64,000 nt of DNA from an uncultured Paracoccaceae bacterium (GTDB lineage: Bacteria > Pseudomonadota > Alphaproteobacteria > Rhodobacterales > Rhodobacteraceae). The translations under genes were made by a program, and so were the position numbers. The notes under the pieces were generated by a model that searched no databases, was not told the DNA's origin, and saw nothing but the letters and a program-made list of their open reading frames with translations. This document shows, piece by piece, positions 1 to 8,497 of the stretch (position 1 is the stretch's first letter; the number at the start of each line of letters is the position of its first letter). Location of the stretch: positions 1,562,001-1,626,000 of the forward strand of contig CANLVP010000001.1 of the NCBI GenBank assembly GCA_947494675.1. Reading direction: 5' to 3'.

Positions 1-843
1 AGCGACCGGCACGCCGTCCTCTACCGCTAAGACAAGCAAGATGTCGTCGCGCAAATGTGCGTGCGCTTCATCAAAGAAGGCCCGTGTCAGATAAGGCGTG
101 CCCCATTTGCGATTGCCGGTGTCCTGATAGAACTGCCAGAACGCATCCCAATGATGGGGCTGGATCGCGTCGCCCGTCAGGCTGATGATCTCACCGCCAA
201 AGCCTTGCGCGGTGCTGCGTTCCTTGCGGATATTCTTACGCTTGCGGCTGGACAGATCCGCCAGAAAACCATCGAAATCCGCGTAGCCTTTGTTTTCCCA
301 ATGAAACTGCTGACCCGTGCGATGCAAGAGCCCCATTTCGGCAGCGGCAATCGCCTCGCCCTCGGTGCAAAACGTCGCGTGGAGCGAGGATAGCTCGTTG
401 TCGCTCGCGATTTGCACGGCCCCTTGGACCAGCGCGCTCATGCCGACCGCCTCAAATCCCGGGCGGGTCAGAAAGCGGCGGCCTGTCGCAGGCGTAAACG
501 GCACCGCCATTTGCAGTTTGGGGTAATAGCGCCCGCCCGCGTTTTCATAGGCGTGCGCCCAGTTGAAATCGAACATGTATTCGCCTTGGGAATGACCCTT
601 GGCATAAAGCGGGGCGACGGCGATGATGTGCCCCTCGATGGCCGCCGTCAGGTAGCGGGGCTGCCAGCCGGTTCCGGGCCCGACCGATCCGCTGTCTTCG
701 AGCGCTTTGAGAAACCGGTAGGTTGTGAACGGATCAATCGGGCGGCCATCGCTGCTTTCGGGGCAAGCGCAGGCATCCCAATCGGCACGGTCAATGCTGG
801 ACAGCGAAGGGTGGGCCGCAATGTCGATGGGCGCGTCGGTCAT
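1..843 (-). CDS. GNAT-fold acyltransferase, COG3146/DUF482 family (3' end cut by window)
   Basis: The first 281 codons are visible, from an ATG at 843; the C-terminus lies beyond the left edge. The protein opens with a short stretch ending in a SLSSIDRADWDAC-like segment, carries FDFNWAHAYE near residue 92 and a basic RKRKNIRKER block near residue 200. These match the COG3146 'peptidogalycan biosynthesis' acyltransferases, which have a FemAB/GNAT-like fold. The true substrate of the family is not established. It is the last visible member of a minus-strand run (RidA, glycerophosphodiesterase, this gene), 30 bp behind the phosphodiesterase, so co-transcription is likely. The family call is from recognition of motifs only. 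Confidence 0.8.
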   Translation of the reverse strand, partial: MTDAPIDIAAHPSLSSIDRADWDACACPESSDGRPIDPFTTYRFLKALEDSGSVGPGTGWQPRYLTAAIEGHIIAVAPLYAKGHSQGEYMFDFNWAHAYENAGGRYYPKLQMAVPFTPATGRRFLTRPGFEAVGMSALVQGAVQIASDNELSSLHATFCTEGEAIAAAEMGLLHRTGQQFHWENKGYADFDGFLADLSSRKRKNIRKERSTAQGFGGEIISLTGDAIQPHHWDAFWQFYQDTGNRKWGTPYLTRAFFDEAHAHLRDDILLVLAVEDGVPVA

Positions 844-873
844 GGGCCTAATCTGTGTGCCCTGTTGCGCGGG

Positions 874-1626
874 TCAAGCAGGATAGCCTTCGAATGTGAT
901 GTTGTCGGCAACTTCGCGGGCCTTTGCCTCTTGCTGTGCAGATCGCACCGTCCAGCACAAGATCGCGGCACCCATCCGCTTAAGCTCTGCCACGCGCGGC
1001 GCGTCCAGGTCATTGACGTTGTGGCTGATGAAAGAGGCCTCAACCGCATCGTAGTCAGGGATATCGGCCAACCGCTTGCGGGTGCCTTCGCCAATTGTCG
1101 GCCAGTCTTTGGCGTTGAATGGATCGGTGACAAGGCCACGCGGCACATCCGGCAAGAGGCGCTTGAGGTCGTTGATGTGATGCGGGTTAAACGACATCAC
1201 GGCCACATCGCCTTTGTAGCGGTGCAAGAGCGTTGCCACCGCTTGGCTCAGGCCCCCGATGCGCGGCCCCAGATCGCCATCCTGATCCTTGATCTCGACC
1301 AAGACCGGAACTTGCCCGGCGATCAGACCCAGCACATCGGTAAGTGTCGGGATCGTGCCGGGGTCGTTGTTCAGCCGAAACTGGGTCAATTCGTCGACCC
1401 GGCGCTGGGCAACTGGTCCCTTCGCCCCTGTCAGGCGCGAAAGGTCGTAGTCGTGAAAGACCAGCGGCACGCCATCGCGTGACACCTGCACGTCCAGCTC
1501 GATCCCGTATCCTGCGTCAATCGCCGCCTGAAATGAGGCCATCGAGTTTTCCAGCCGCCGAAATGCCGGGTCATGAAGACCGCGGTGCGCAATCGGACGA
1601 TCAAGAAAGGACGCAGGCAGGGTCAT
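874..1626 (-). CDS. glycerophosphodiester phosphodiesterase family protein
   Basis: A 250-residue cytoplasmic GDPD enzyme expected to hydrolyse glycerophosphodiesters to glycerol-3-phosphate and an alcohol. The catalytic HRG motif is at residues 14-16, followed by an EN pair near residue 26, the metal-binding ELDVQ near residue 38 and the second His in VFHD near residue 55. There is no signal peptide, so it resembles the cytosolic UgpQ type rather than periplasmic GlpQ. The ATG overlaps the RidA stop by four bases, which implies translational coupling. No glycerol-phosphate transporter is nearby, so the substrate source is unknown. Confidence 0.9.
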   Translation of the reverse strand: MTLPASFLDRPIAHRGLHDPAFRRLENSMASFQAAIDAGYGIELDVQVSRDGVPLVFHDYDLSRLTGAKGPVAQRRVDELTQFRLNNDPGTIPTLTDVLGLIAGQVPVLVEIKDQDGDLGPRIGGLSQAVATLLHRYKGDVAVMSFNPHHINDLKRLLPDVPRGLVTDPFNAKDWPTIGEGTRKRLADIPDYDAVEASFISHNVNDLDAPRVAELKRMGAAILCWTVRSAQQEAKAREVADNITFEGYPA

Positions 1627-2084
1627 GCGATTTCAAAGATGCCTTCGATTTCGACGGAAACACCAAACGGCAATGACCCGGCGCTGACCGCAGACCGTGC
1701 GTGACGGCCTTTGTCGCCCAAAGCCTCGACCAGGAAGTCGGACGCGCCGTTGACCACCTTCGGTTGGTCAGTGAAATCCGCGGTGGAGTTCACAAAACCC
1801 ACCAGTTTCACAACGCGGACCAACCGATCAATGTCGCCGTCGCAGGCCGCCTTGAGTTGTGCCAGCAGGCCAATCGCACATGTCTTGGCCGCCGCCGCGC
1901 CGTCTTCGACGGAAACCGTATCGCCCAGCTTGCCGGTGATGAAACCATCTGGCCCCATCGAGATTTGGCCGGACACATAGACCGTGTTGCCCGTGATCAC
2001 ATAGGGCACGTAGTTGGCCGCAGGGGCAGGGGCATCGGGCAGCGTGACGCCAAGTTCAGACAGGCGTGTTTCGATCGCAGACAT
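1623..2084 (-). CDS. RidA/YjgF family protein
   Basis: A 153-residue member of the longer RidA subgroup. Classical RidA hydrolyses reactive enamine/imine intermediates made by PLP enzymes; members of this subgroup are less well characterised. The ATG at 2084 is chosen over an upstream start at 2144 because AAGGAAC lies at proper distance before it and the family fold begins here. GQISMGPDG sits near residue 36 and the GRHARSAV segment contains the conserved Arg. It follows the secretion genes by 60 bp and overlaps the phosphodiesterase by four bases. Confidence 0.88.
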   Translation of the reverse strand: MSAIETRLSELGVTLPDAPAPAANYVPYVITGNTVYVSGQISMGPDGFITGKLGDTVSVEDGAAAAKTCAIGLLAQLKAACDGDIDRLVRVVKLVGFVNSTADFTDQPKVVNGASDFLVEALGDKGRHARSAVSAGSLPFGVSVEIEGIFEIA

Positions 2085-2144
2085 GGGACGGGTTCCTTTT
2101 GATTGACTTGCCGGGACGCTAAACCGACCGGGCGGGGGGTGCAA

Positions 2145-3446
2145 TCAGGACTCGCGGAATGCCTTGGCAAAATAGTCCGACAACGGCTTGAGCAGGTAGT
2201 CCATCGGGCTGCGGTCGGCGGTGCGCACAAAGGCCTCAACCGGCATGCCGGGGATCAGGGTGGACCCTTCGGGCAGCTTTTCAATCTCGCCCTCGTTCAT
2301 CCGCACTTCGGCCCGGTAATAGGACACGCCCGCGTTTTGATCCTGGAACGCATCAGCCGAAACGAGCGTCACGGTCCCCTTGAGTTCCGGCGTCCGACGT
2401 TGATCCAGCGCGGAAAAGCGCAGGGTGACGTCTTGGCCCACATTGATCTGGTCAATGTCGTTCAACTGCACCTGCGTGGCGATCACCAAGGGGCGATCTT
2501 GCGGCACGATATAAAGCACCGGATCGGCAGAGCGGATCACGGAGCGTGGCGCAAACACGGTCATGCCATAGACGACGCCCGCGACAGGCGCGCGGATGTC
2601 CAAACGTTCCAACTGCGTGCGCAGGGTGCGGCGGCGTTCTGACAATTCAAGTTGTGTGTATTGCAGGTCGCGCAGTTGCGTAATCGCCTCTTCCCGGCGG
2701 GTCGTCGTGAGACCCAGCACTTGCAGGTCGATCTCGGTCATGCGTTCGCGCGCTTGCGCCGCGGATGCGGTCAGCTCACCAACGCGGCCCAAAAGGCTCG
2801 CCTCTTCGCGTTGCAGGGCCAGCACCCGGCTGGCCTGCGCCAAGCCACGATCCAGCAGCGATTGCTGGTCTGCGAGCTCTTGTTCAATCAGGTCACGCTG
2901 GGTGACGAGCGCCTGCTGTTGCGCCTCAATGCCGGACAATTGGCTGGCGATCTGGGCGCGTTGCTGGGTCAGCTGCTCTGTGGCGCTGTTGATCGACACG
3001 ATGCGCGCATCAAACAGGCGGATTTGCCCTTCCATCAGCTCTGCCGCGTTTTCACCGCCTTCGAACAGGATCTCATCAAAGATCAATTCGGTTTCGCCGT
3101 CGCGTTCCGCCTTAAGCCGGGCAGAGCGGGCCAGAATTTCGTAAAGCTGCCCCTCAACCACAGCCAGTTCTGACGTGAGGACAGAGCTATCGAGCCGGAT
3201 CATCGTGGCGCCTTCGTCCACGGTATCGCCTTCATCCACAAGGATTTCGGCAACCACACCGCCGTCAGGGTGCTGCACGACCTGCCTGTTGCGATCGACT
3301 TCGATCTGGCCGGTGGTAATCACGGCACCGGTGATCTGCGCCATGACGGCCCAGGTGCCAAAGCCACCCACAAGGATCAGCAGCGCAATCAGGCCCAGCG
3401 TCATCGGGCGCGTGGCGGACCAGCGTTTTGTGTGTTCGTCGCTCAT
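2145..3446 (-). CDS. type I secretion periplasmic adaptor (HlyD family)
   Basis: A 433-residue membrane-fusion protein linking the inner-membrane ABC exporter to an outer-membrane TolC-like channel. It has a single N-terminal transmembrane helix (about residues 15-36), a first lipoyl half near 50-75, a long Gln/Glu/Ala-rich coiled-coil hairpin (about 95-265), the second lipoyl half around RAPVAGVVYG, and a beta-barrel C-terminal part. Length and layout fit the PrtE/AprE/PrsE group. It overlaps the ABC gene by four bases and forms one operon with it. No TolC-type gene is present; the outer channel must be encoded elsewhere. Confidence 0.93.
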   Translation of the reverse strand: MSDEHTKRWSATRPMTLGLIALLILVGGFGTWAVMAQITGAVITTGQIEVDRNRQVVQHPDGGVVAEILVDEGDTVDEGATMIRLDSSVLTSELAVVEGQLYEILARSARLKAERDGETELIFDEILFEGGENAAELMEGQIRLFDARIVSINSATEQLTQQRAQIASQLSGIEAQQQALVTQRDLIEQELADQQSLLDRGLAQASRVLALQREEASLLGRVGELTASAAQARERMTEIDLQVLGLTTTRREEAITQLRDLQYTQLELSERRRTLRTQLERLDIRAPVAGVVYGMTVFAPRSVIRSADPVLYIVPQDRPLVIATQVQLNDIDQINVGQDVTLRFSALDQRRTPELKGTVTLVSADAFQDQNAGVSYYRAEVRMNEGEIEKLPEGSTLIPGMPVEAFVRTADRSPMDYLLKPLSDYFAKAFRES

Positions 3447-5182
3447 GATACGCCCCCGGCTTTGCCCGCACTTTCGGTGATGGCCTGGGCGTTTTTGACC
3501 ACCTCACGCATTACTTCGTCTTTGGGTCCAAAGGCACGTTTCGCACCGTTCTCGATCACCAGCAGCATGTCGCATTCCTGAATGGCGGCGGGGCGGTGCG
3601 CCATTATGAACACCGCTTTGCCTTCGTCCTTGGCGATCTTGATGGCGTTGTTGAGCGCCATTGATCCGTCGTTATCAAGGTTTGAGTTCGGCTCATCCAG
3701 CACCAGAATGACGGGATTGCCGTACATCGCGCGCGCAAGACCGACTCGCTGGATTTGCCCACCCGAAAGACGCCCGCCATTGGCGGACACGCGGGTGTCA
3801 TAGCCGTCGGGCAGTTTCAGGATCATCTCGTGTGCAGCGGCCTTTTTGGCGGCGGCGACAACGGCGGCATCATCAGGTGTCTTGGACATCCGTGCGATGT
3901 TTTCCTTGATCGTTCCGTCAAACAGCTGCACCCGCTGCGGCAGGTAACCAATGTGCTGGCCAAGGACGTCCGGGTCGTATTGATCAAGGGCGGCACCATC
4001 GAGGCGGATTTTCCCACCCGCAGGTTTCCACACACCCGTCAGCGCCCGTGCCAAGGTCGACTTGCCGGCGCCGGAGGTGCCGATGACACCAACGGCCTGT
4101 CCGGGGCGCACCTCAAACGAGATCATGCGCAACGCAGCTTGCTGTTCGCCGGGGGGGATGACGGTGACCTGATCGGCAATCAGCTTGGCTTCAGGCTGTG
4201 GCAGGGCGGTGCGCTTTTCGTCTTCTGGGATGTTCCCAAGCAGCACTGATAGACGCGTCCAGCCTTCGCGACCTTTTTGGAAATTAGCCCATTGGCCAAC
4301 GATCATCTCAATCGGTGCAAGCGCGCGGCCCAGCAGGATCGAACCCGCAATCATCGCGCCAGGGGTCAATTGACCCTGCAGCACCAGATAGGCACCAAGG
4401 CCCAGCATCGCGGATTGCAAGAACAGCCGGAACGCCTTGGTCAGTGATGTAAATGTGCCAGCGGAATCAGCCGCGCCGATGGTGGCATCGAGCGACGAGC
4501 CTCGCGCAATCTGCCAGCGGTCGAACGCCGCCTCACGCATACCCAGACTATGGACCATTTCGCTTTCGTTGCGGATTTGCGCACCCAATGCTTCGGACTG
4601 GAATGATGCGGCATTCGCCTTTTCCAGTGGCTTGCGGGTGGTCAATTGGTTGGCAATCGCGATGAAGATCAGGATCACCCCGCCGATCAGACCCAAAATG
4701 CCCATCAGCGGGTGAAAGATGAAGATGCCCAGAAAGAACAGCGGCGCAAACGGCAGATCAAAGACCGCCATCAGCGCAGGCGATGTGATCAGGCGTTGCA
4801 CCGCCTCAAGATCGCGCAGGCCTGTGGCAGCTTCTTGCGGCGCGCGGTTCAACGTTGTGGCCTTGAGGACCGCGGAAAACACCCGCCGGTCCAAACGCGC
4901 CTGAAAGCGCGCACCGACACGGGCCATGACCCGGCTGCGGACGAAATCCAGAATGCCCATCATTGTGTACAAAAACGCCACCAGCACCGACAAGGCGATC
5001 AACGTCTCAAGGCTGCCGCTGCCCAAAACCCGGTCGTAGACGTTCAGCATGTAAAGCGGACCGGTCAGCATCAGCAGGTTCACCACAAGGCTAAACACCG
5101 CGACCATCCAATATAGGTGGCGGCTTTCGCGTCTTGCAGCGGCCAGTTCTGCCCGGCCTTCGTTCGTCAGGTGGTCTGCCAT
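3443..5182 (-). CDS. type I secretion system permease/ATPase
   Basis: A 579-residue half-transporter of the PrtD/AprD/PrsD group that powers one-step secretion of RTX-type proteins. The N-terminal membrane domain contains several hydrophobic segments, the first around residues 24-46. The C-terminal nucleotide-binding domain shows Walker A GTSGAGKST, signature LSGGQIQRVGLARAM, Walker B VILVLDEPNSNLD and the switch His in MAHRP. No N-terminal C39 peptidase domain is present, so the cargo should carry an uncleaved C-terminal signal. The start at 5182 faces a free 150-bp upstream region that should hold the operon promoter. The RTX protein at 12966-14471 is a conceivable but unproven cargo. Confidence 0.93.
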   Translation of the reverse strand: MADHLTNEGRAELAAARRESRHLYWMVAVFSLVVNLLMLTGPLYMLNVYDRVLGSGSLETLIALSVLVAFLYTMMGILDFVRSRVMARVGARFQARLDRRVFSAVLKATTLNRAPQEAATGLRDLEAVQRLITSPALMAVFDLPFAPLFFLGIFIFHPLMGILGLIGGVILIFIAIANQLTTRKPLEKANAASFQSEALGAQIRNESEMVHSLGMREAAFDRWQIARGSSLDATIGAADSAGTFTSLTKAFRLFLQSAMLGLGAYLVLQGQLTPGAMIAGSILLGRALAPIEMIVGQWANFQKGREGWTRLSVLLGNIPEDEKRTALPQPEAKLIADQVTVIPPGEQQAALRMISFEVRPGQAVGVIGTSGAGKSTLARALTGVWKPAGGKIRLDGAALDQYDPDVLGQHIGYLPQRVQLFDGTIKENIARMSKTPDDAAVVAAAKKAAAHEMILKLPDGYDTRVSANGGRLSGGQIQRVGLARAMYGNPVILVLDEPNSNLDNDGSMALNNAIKIAKDEGKAVFIMAHRPAAIQECDMLLVIENGAKRAFGPKDEVMREVVKNAQAITESAGKAGGVS

Positions 5183-5335
5183 CTTTGTCCGTCCGTTTGC
5201 CCTTTTGGGTCTATTCGACTGTTATTGTGTCCGGTTTAGCGACAATCTTGCGATCAATCACGCCTCAAAACCATGAAATTTGATTTTCGCTTCGATAGGG
5301 TCACATGATTAGCGCAAATTGATTGGGTTGTGACG

Positions 5336-5701
5336 ATGTCGTTTTTGAAAGTATTGCGTTTTGGCGGGCTGATCGCCTGTGTTCCCGGCCTTTTAGCCGC
5401 CGGTCCTTATGATGGTGTTTACAAGCAAGCCGCAAACTCAGAATGCAGTCTTGTTGGTGTCGATGGCGGATCGCTTGAGATCAAAGAAGGCATCTTTTAC
5501 GGGGTCGAGGTTGAATGCCGCATGACCCGCCCGGTGAATGTCGTGAACATGGATGCCACGCTTTATACCATGCAGTGTTCGGGCGAGGATCAGGCGTGGT
5601 CTGAGCGCGCGATGATGATGAAGCCCGCCGAAAACGAAGGGCTCATCATGATCTGGGACGGCTACGCCTTTGCCTATGAGGCCTGCGAGGCGCCGGAATA
5701 G
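5336..5701 (+). CDS. small exported protein of unknown function
   Basis: A 121-residue protein with a hydrophobic N-terminal segment ending in LLAAGPYDG that looks like a Sec signal peptide cut after Ala. The mature part has four cysteines (SECS, VECR, MQCS, YEACE), consistent with two disulfides in the periplasm. A GTG six bases upstream (5330) is an alternative start; neither has a strong ribosome-binding site. It runs opposite to both neighbours and ends two bases before the end of the convergent penicillin-binding protein gene. I do not recognise the family. Confidence 0.65.
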   Translation: MSFLKVLRFGGLIACVPGLLAAGPYDGVYKQAANSECSLVGVDGGSLEIKEGIFYGVEVECRMTRPVNVVNMDATLYTMQCSGEDQAWSERAMMMKPAENEGLIMIWDGYAFAYEACEAPE

Positions 5702-5703
5702 GT

Positions 5704-7860
5704 CTATTCGCCCAAGCCGCCCAGAATATTGTCCAACACGTTCAAGATCTCTTGATCCGCGACGATTTCGCCGCCCGAGATCGTGCCAGCGCCTGATTGC
5801 GCAGAAGGCGCTTCAAGCGGCAGACCGGTTGGCTGCCAGCCCGCGGTGATCCGGGTCATCGCCTCGCGCCAGATGTCTGCGGGCAGTCCGCCGCCCGTGA
5901 CGCCAGACATCGGGCGGTTGTCATCATAGCCCATCCAGACGCCTGTGACGTAATCGCCGGTAAAGCCGATGAACCAGGCATCGCGTTGCGAATTGGTGGT
6001 GCCGGACTTGCCTGCAATCTGCCAGCCGTCCATCTGCGCCCGCGTCCCGGTGCCGTATTCGACAACCTGCGTCAACATCCACGTTAGCTGCCGCGCAGCA
6101 CTTTGGTTGATGACCCGCTCGCCAATGCCAGCGCCCGCGTTGGTCATCAGCGGCTCTGCGTCGCCCAAAAGTCGCAAATCGGTCAGCCCGTAGGGGATCA
6201 CTGACGACCCCCCGTTCAAGAACCCTGCATAGGCCCCGGTCATCTCGATCAATGTGCTTTCTGAGACACCCAGCGCCAAGGCCGGTCCTGCGGCCAGATC
6301 GCTCTCGATGCCAAAGCCCTGCGCTACGGTCCGCACCAGTTCGCGCCCGACTTCTTCTGACAGAACAACCGCCGGTATGTTGCGGCTTTCGGCCAAGGCC
6401 TGTGTCAATGTGATCGGTCCCTTGAACTGCCGGTCGTAGTTCTTAGGCTCCCATGCGCCGGACCCCGGCACAGTGATCGTCAAAGGTTCGTCGTTGATCG
6501 CGTCATTGGGTGAAAACCCAAGCTCTAGCGCTGTGGCGTAGATAAACGGCTTAAAGGCCGACCCGGTCTGCCGATTGGCCTGCGTTGCACGGTTAAACGC
6601 GCCAGAGGCCCGGACATCGCGGCCACCGACCATGGCGCGCACCGCACCATCGGGCGACATCACCACGATGGCCGCCTGCGCTTCTGACCCTTCTTTGACC
6701 TTGTTCTCAAAGACCCAGAGCAAAGCCTCTTCCGCCGCGGTCTGAATGCGTTGGTCGAGCGTTGTTTTGACGATGATGTCTTCGGTGGTGTCATCGGTCA
6801 GAAAGTCAGGAATACCCGACAACGCCCAATCGGCAAAGTAGCCGCCCGCTTGGGCTGCTGCCGCTTCGGACAAGACGGCGGGGTTGACCAAGGCTTCTTC
6901 GGCGGCACTTTGGGACAGATACCCTTGATCGCGCATCAACCCGACCACTGTCGCCGCTCGGTCCTGCGCACGTTGCAGGTTCGACGTGGGTGCCGTGATT
7001 GTCGGTGCGCGAATGACCCCCGCGAGCATGGCGCCCTGCGCCGGGCTTACCTCACGCGCGGAAATGCCAAAGAACCGTTGCGCTGCCGCCTCTGCACCGC
7101 GCGCGCCACCGCCCATATAAACCCGGTTGAGGTAGATCGTCAGGATTTCATTCTTCGAGTACTTCGCCTCCAGCGCCATGGCGTAGGTTGCTTCTTTGAT
7201 CTTCCGCCACAGGGTTGTCCGGCGGCAGTCCTGTTCATAGGCGCGCTCGGTTTCCCATTTTGTCGGGTCAAACGGCACGCCGTTACACAACAGTTTGGCG
7301 GTCTGTTGTGAAATGGACGAGCCACCCGCGCCTGACAGCGGGTTCCGGCCTTGGCTATAGTTACGATACATCGCTGCCGCGGTGGCGTAAGGGTCTACGC
7401 CGATGTGCCAAAAGGCATAGAACCGCTTGTCCTCTGTCGCGACAACGGCATTGCGCAAATGCGGGCTGACGGTCTCTGCAGTGATCATCCCGCCGAACAG
7501 CTCGCCGCGCGACGCAAAACGCGCGCCTTCGCGGTCTTGCAAGATCACCGACCCGCGGGTGCGGGCATCCACAAGCTCTGTGATCGGCGGAAGCTGGCTG
7601 GCGTAAAACAAGACTCCAAGACCAACGAGCAGGGTCACGACCAACCCCAACCGCCATGTCAGTCGCCAGACGATCCGGAAAAGCCAGACAAACGGCGACA
7701 GCAGCCAGCCGAGAATGCCACGCTTGGCCGCCTTTTTGCGTGGTGCGGCACGACGCTTTGACTTGCGCGCCGGGGCCGCCTTTCGCTCAGGCTTTGCATT
7801 GGTCTTGGAATAGCGTTTGTCGGCCACAAGTGGCCCGCGTTTTCCGCCTTGTCCGCTCAT
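5704..7860 (-). CDS. class A penicillin-binding protein (transglycosylase/transpeptidase, PBP1 type)
   Basis: A 718-residue bifunctional peptidoglycan synthase. The ATG at 7860 is preferred over one at 7935 because GAGAAG precedes it and the protein then begins with the usual basic cytoplasmic tail, Lys/Arg-rich to about residue 60, followed by one membrane helix. The GT51 domain shows ATEDKRFYAFWHIGVD and GGSSISQQTAK; the transpeptidase domain shows the active-site Ser in TGSAFKP, an SRN triad in AESRNIP, and KSGTT. It is convergent with the small exported protein and divergent from glnK. Confidence 0.93.
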   Translation of the reverse strand: MSGQGGKRGPLVADKRYSKTNAKPERKAAPARKSKRRAAPRKKAAKRGILGWLLSPFVWLFRIVWRLTWRLGLVVTLLVGLGVLFYASQLPPITELVDARTRGSVILQDREGARFASRGELFGGMITAETVSPHLRNAVVATEDKRFYAFWHIGVDPYATAAAMYRNYSQGRNPLSGAGGSSISQQTAKLLCNGVPFDPTKWETERAYEQDCRRTTLWRKIKEATYAMALEAKYSKNEILTIYLNRVYMGGGARGAEAAAQRFFGISAREVSPAQGAMLAGVIRAPTITAPTSNLQRAQDRAATVVGLMRDQGYLSQSAAEEALVNPAVLSEAAAAQAGGYFADWALSGIPDFLTDDTTEDIIVKTTLDQRIQTAAEEALLWVFENKVKEGSEAQAAIVVMSPDGAVRAMVGGRDVRASGAFNRATQANRQTGSAFKPFIYATALELGFSPNDAINDEPLTITVPGSGAWEPKNYDRQFKGPITLTQALAESRNIPAVVLSEEVGRELVRTVAQGFGIESDLAAGPALALGVSESTLIEMTGAYAGFLNGGSSVIPYGLTDLRLLGDAEPLMTNAGAGIGERVINQSAARQLTWMLTQVVEYGTGTRAQMDGWQIAGKSGTTNSQRDAWFIGFTGDYVTGVWMGYDDNRPMSGVTGGGLPADIWREAMTRITAGWQPTGLPLEAPSAQSGAGTISGGEIVADQEILNVLDNILGGLGE

Positions 7861-7983
7861 CTGCTTCTCAATCGTTCTTGTCGTTTTGTCCGATAGTAAC
7901 GCCTGCTGCAGCACTTGTCCCGTAGGCATCTGCACTCGGCGGCTTCTTTTTGCTGTGCCTAAAAATGAGGCGTTGAGGGCGAT

Positions 7984-8004
7984 TTGTGCAAAAATTGTGC
8001 AAAA
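7984..8004 (+). promoter_or_regulatory. tandem TTGTGCAAAA repeats upstream of glnK
   Basis: The decamer TTGTGCAAAA occurs exactly twice, at 7984-7993 and 7995-8004, one helical turn (11 bp) apart, about 130 bp before the glnK start. The TGTGCA core resembles half of the GCAC/GTGC motif bound by NtrC, the usual activator of glnK-amtB, but the dyad is not canonical. No clear sigma-54 promoter was found. The assignment as an operator is inference. Confidence 0.4.
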
Positions 8005-8131
8005 TGTCCTGTTTGTCGCCCCTCAATGTCGCGTGGGTTCCTTGTTCATCTGTGTCGATCCGCTCTTTGTCTTGGCAACCGCGCAGGCTGAGTCTGCGGG
8101 TGAAGGGTTTAAAAAGACGAGGGACAACGAC

Positions 8132-8470
8132 GTGAAACTTATCATTGCAACGATCAAACCGTTCAAGCTGGAGGAGGTCCGTGAAGCACTGACCGCCGCA
8201 GGCGTACGCGGCATGATGGTGTCAGAGATCAAGGGCTTCGGCTCTCAGTCTGGGCATACCGAAATTTACCGCGGTGCCGAATATGCCGTGAATTTCGTGC
8301 CAAAGGTCAAACTTGAAATCGTGGTGCCTGATGCCGTGGCGGAGCAAGTCGTGTCCACCATCGCAACCACCGCCAAGACCGACAAAATCGGCGACGGCAA
8401 AATTTTTGTGCTCGACGTGGAAAGCGCGCTGCGCGTCCGCACTGGCGAGCTCAACGACGACGCACTGTAA
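8132..8470 (+). CDS. glnK: P-II nitrogen regulatory protein GlnK
   Basis: A 112-residue P-II signalling protein that senses ATP/ADP and 2-oxoglutarate and plugs the AmtB channel when ammonium is plentiful. Translation begins at a GTG (8132) behind GAGGGA; the longer open frame upstream is not supported. The protein starts MKLIIATIKPF and Tyr51, the uridylylation site, is present at the T-loop (RGAEYAV). The amtB gene follows after 27 bp, the standard glnK-amtB operon, ending at the terminator at 9868. Confidence 0.96.
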   Translation: MKLIIATIKPFKLEEVREALTAAGVRGMMVSEIKGFGSQSGHTEIYRGAEYAVNFVPKVKLEIVVPDAVAEQVVSTIATTAKTDKIGDGKIFVLDVESALRVRTGELNDDAL

Positions 8471-8497
8471 CCAGTGACCGGGACAAGGGAAAATACG

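Noticed and set aside
412-1482. 356-codon plus-strand open frame
   Set aside because: It is a high-GC shadow across the minus-strand acyltransferase and phosphodiesterase genes, with no family motifs; both minus-strand proteins have clear domains.
8080-8110. possible sigma-54 promoter (TTGGCA...) before glnK
   Set aside because: The TTGGCA is not followed by TTGC at the required spacing.
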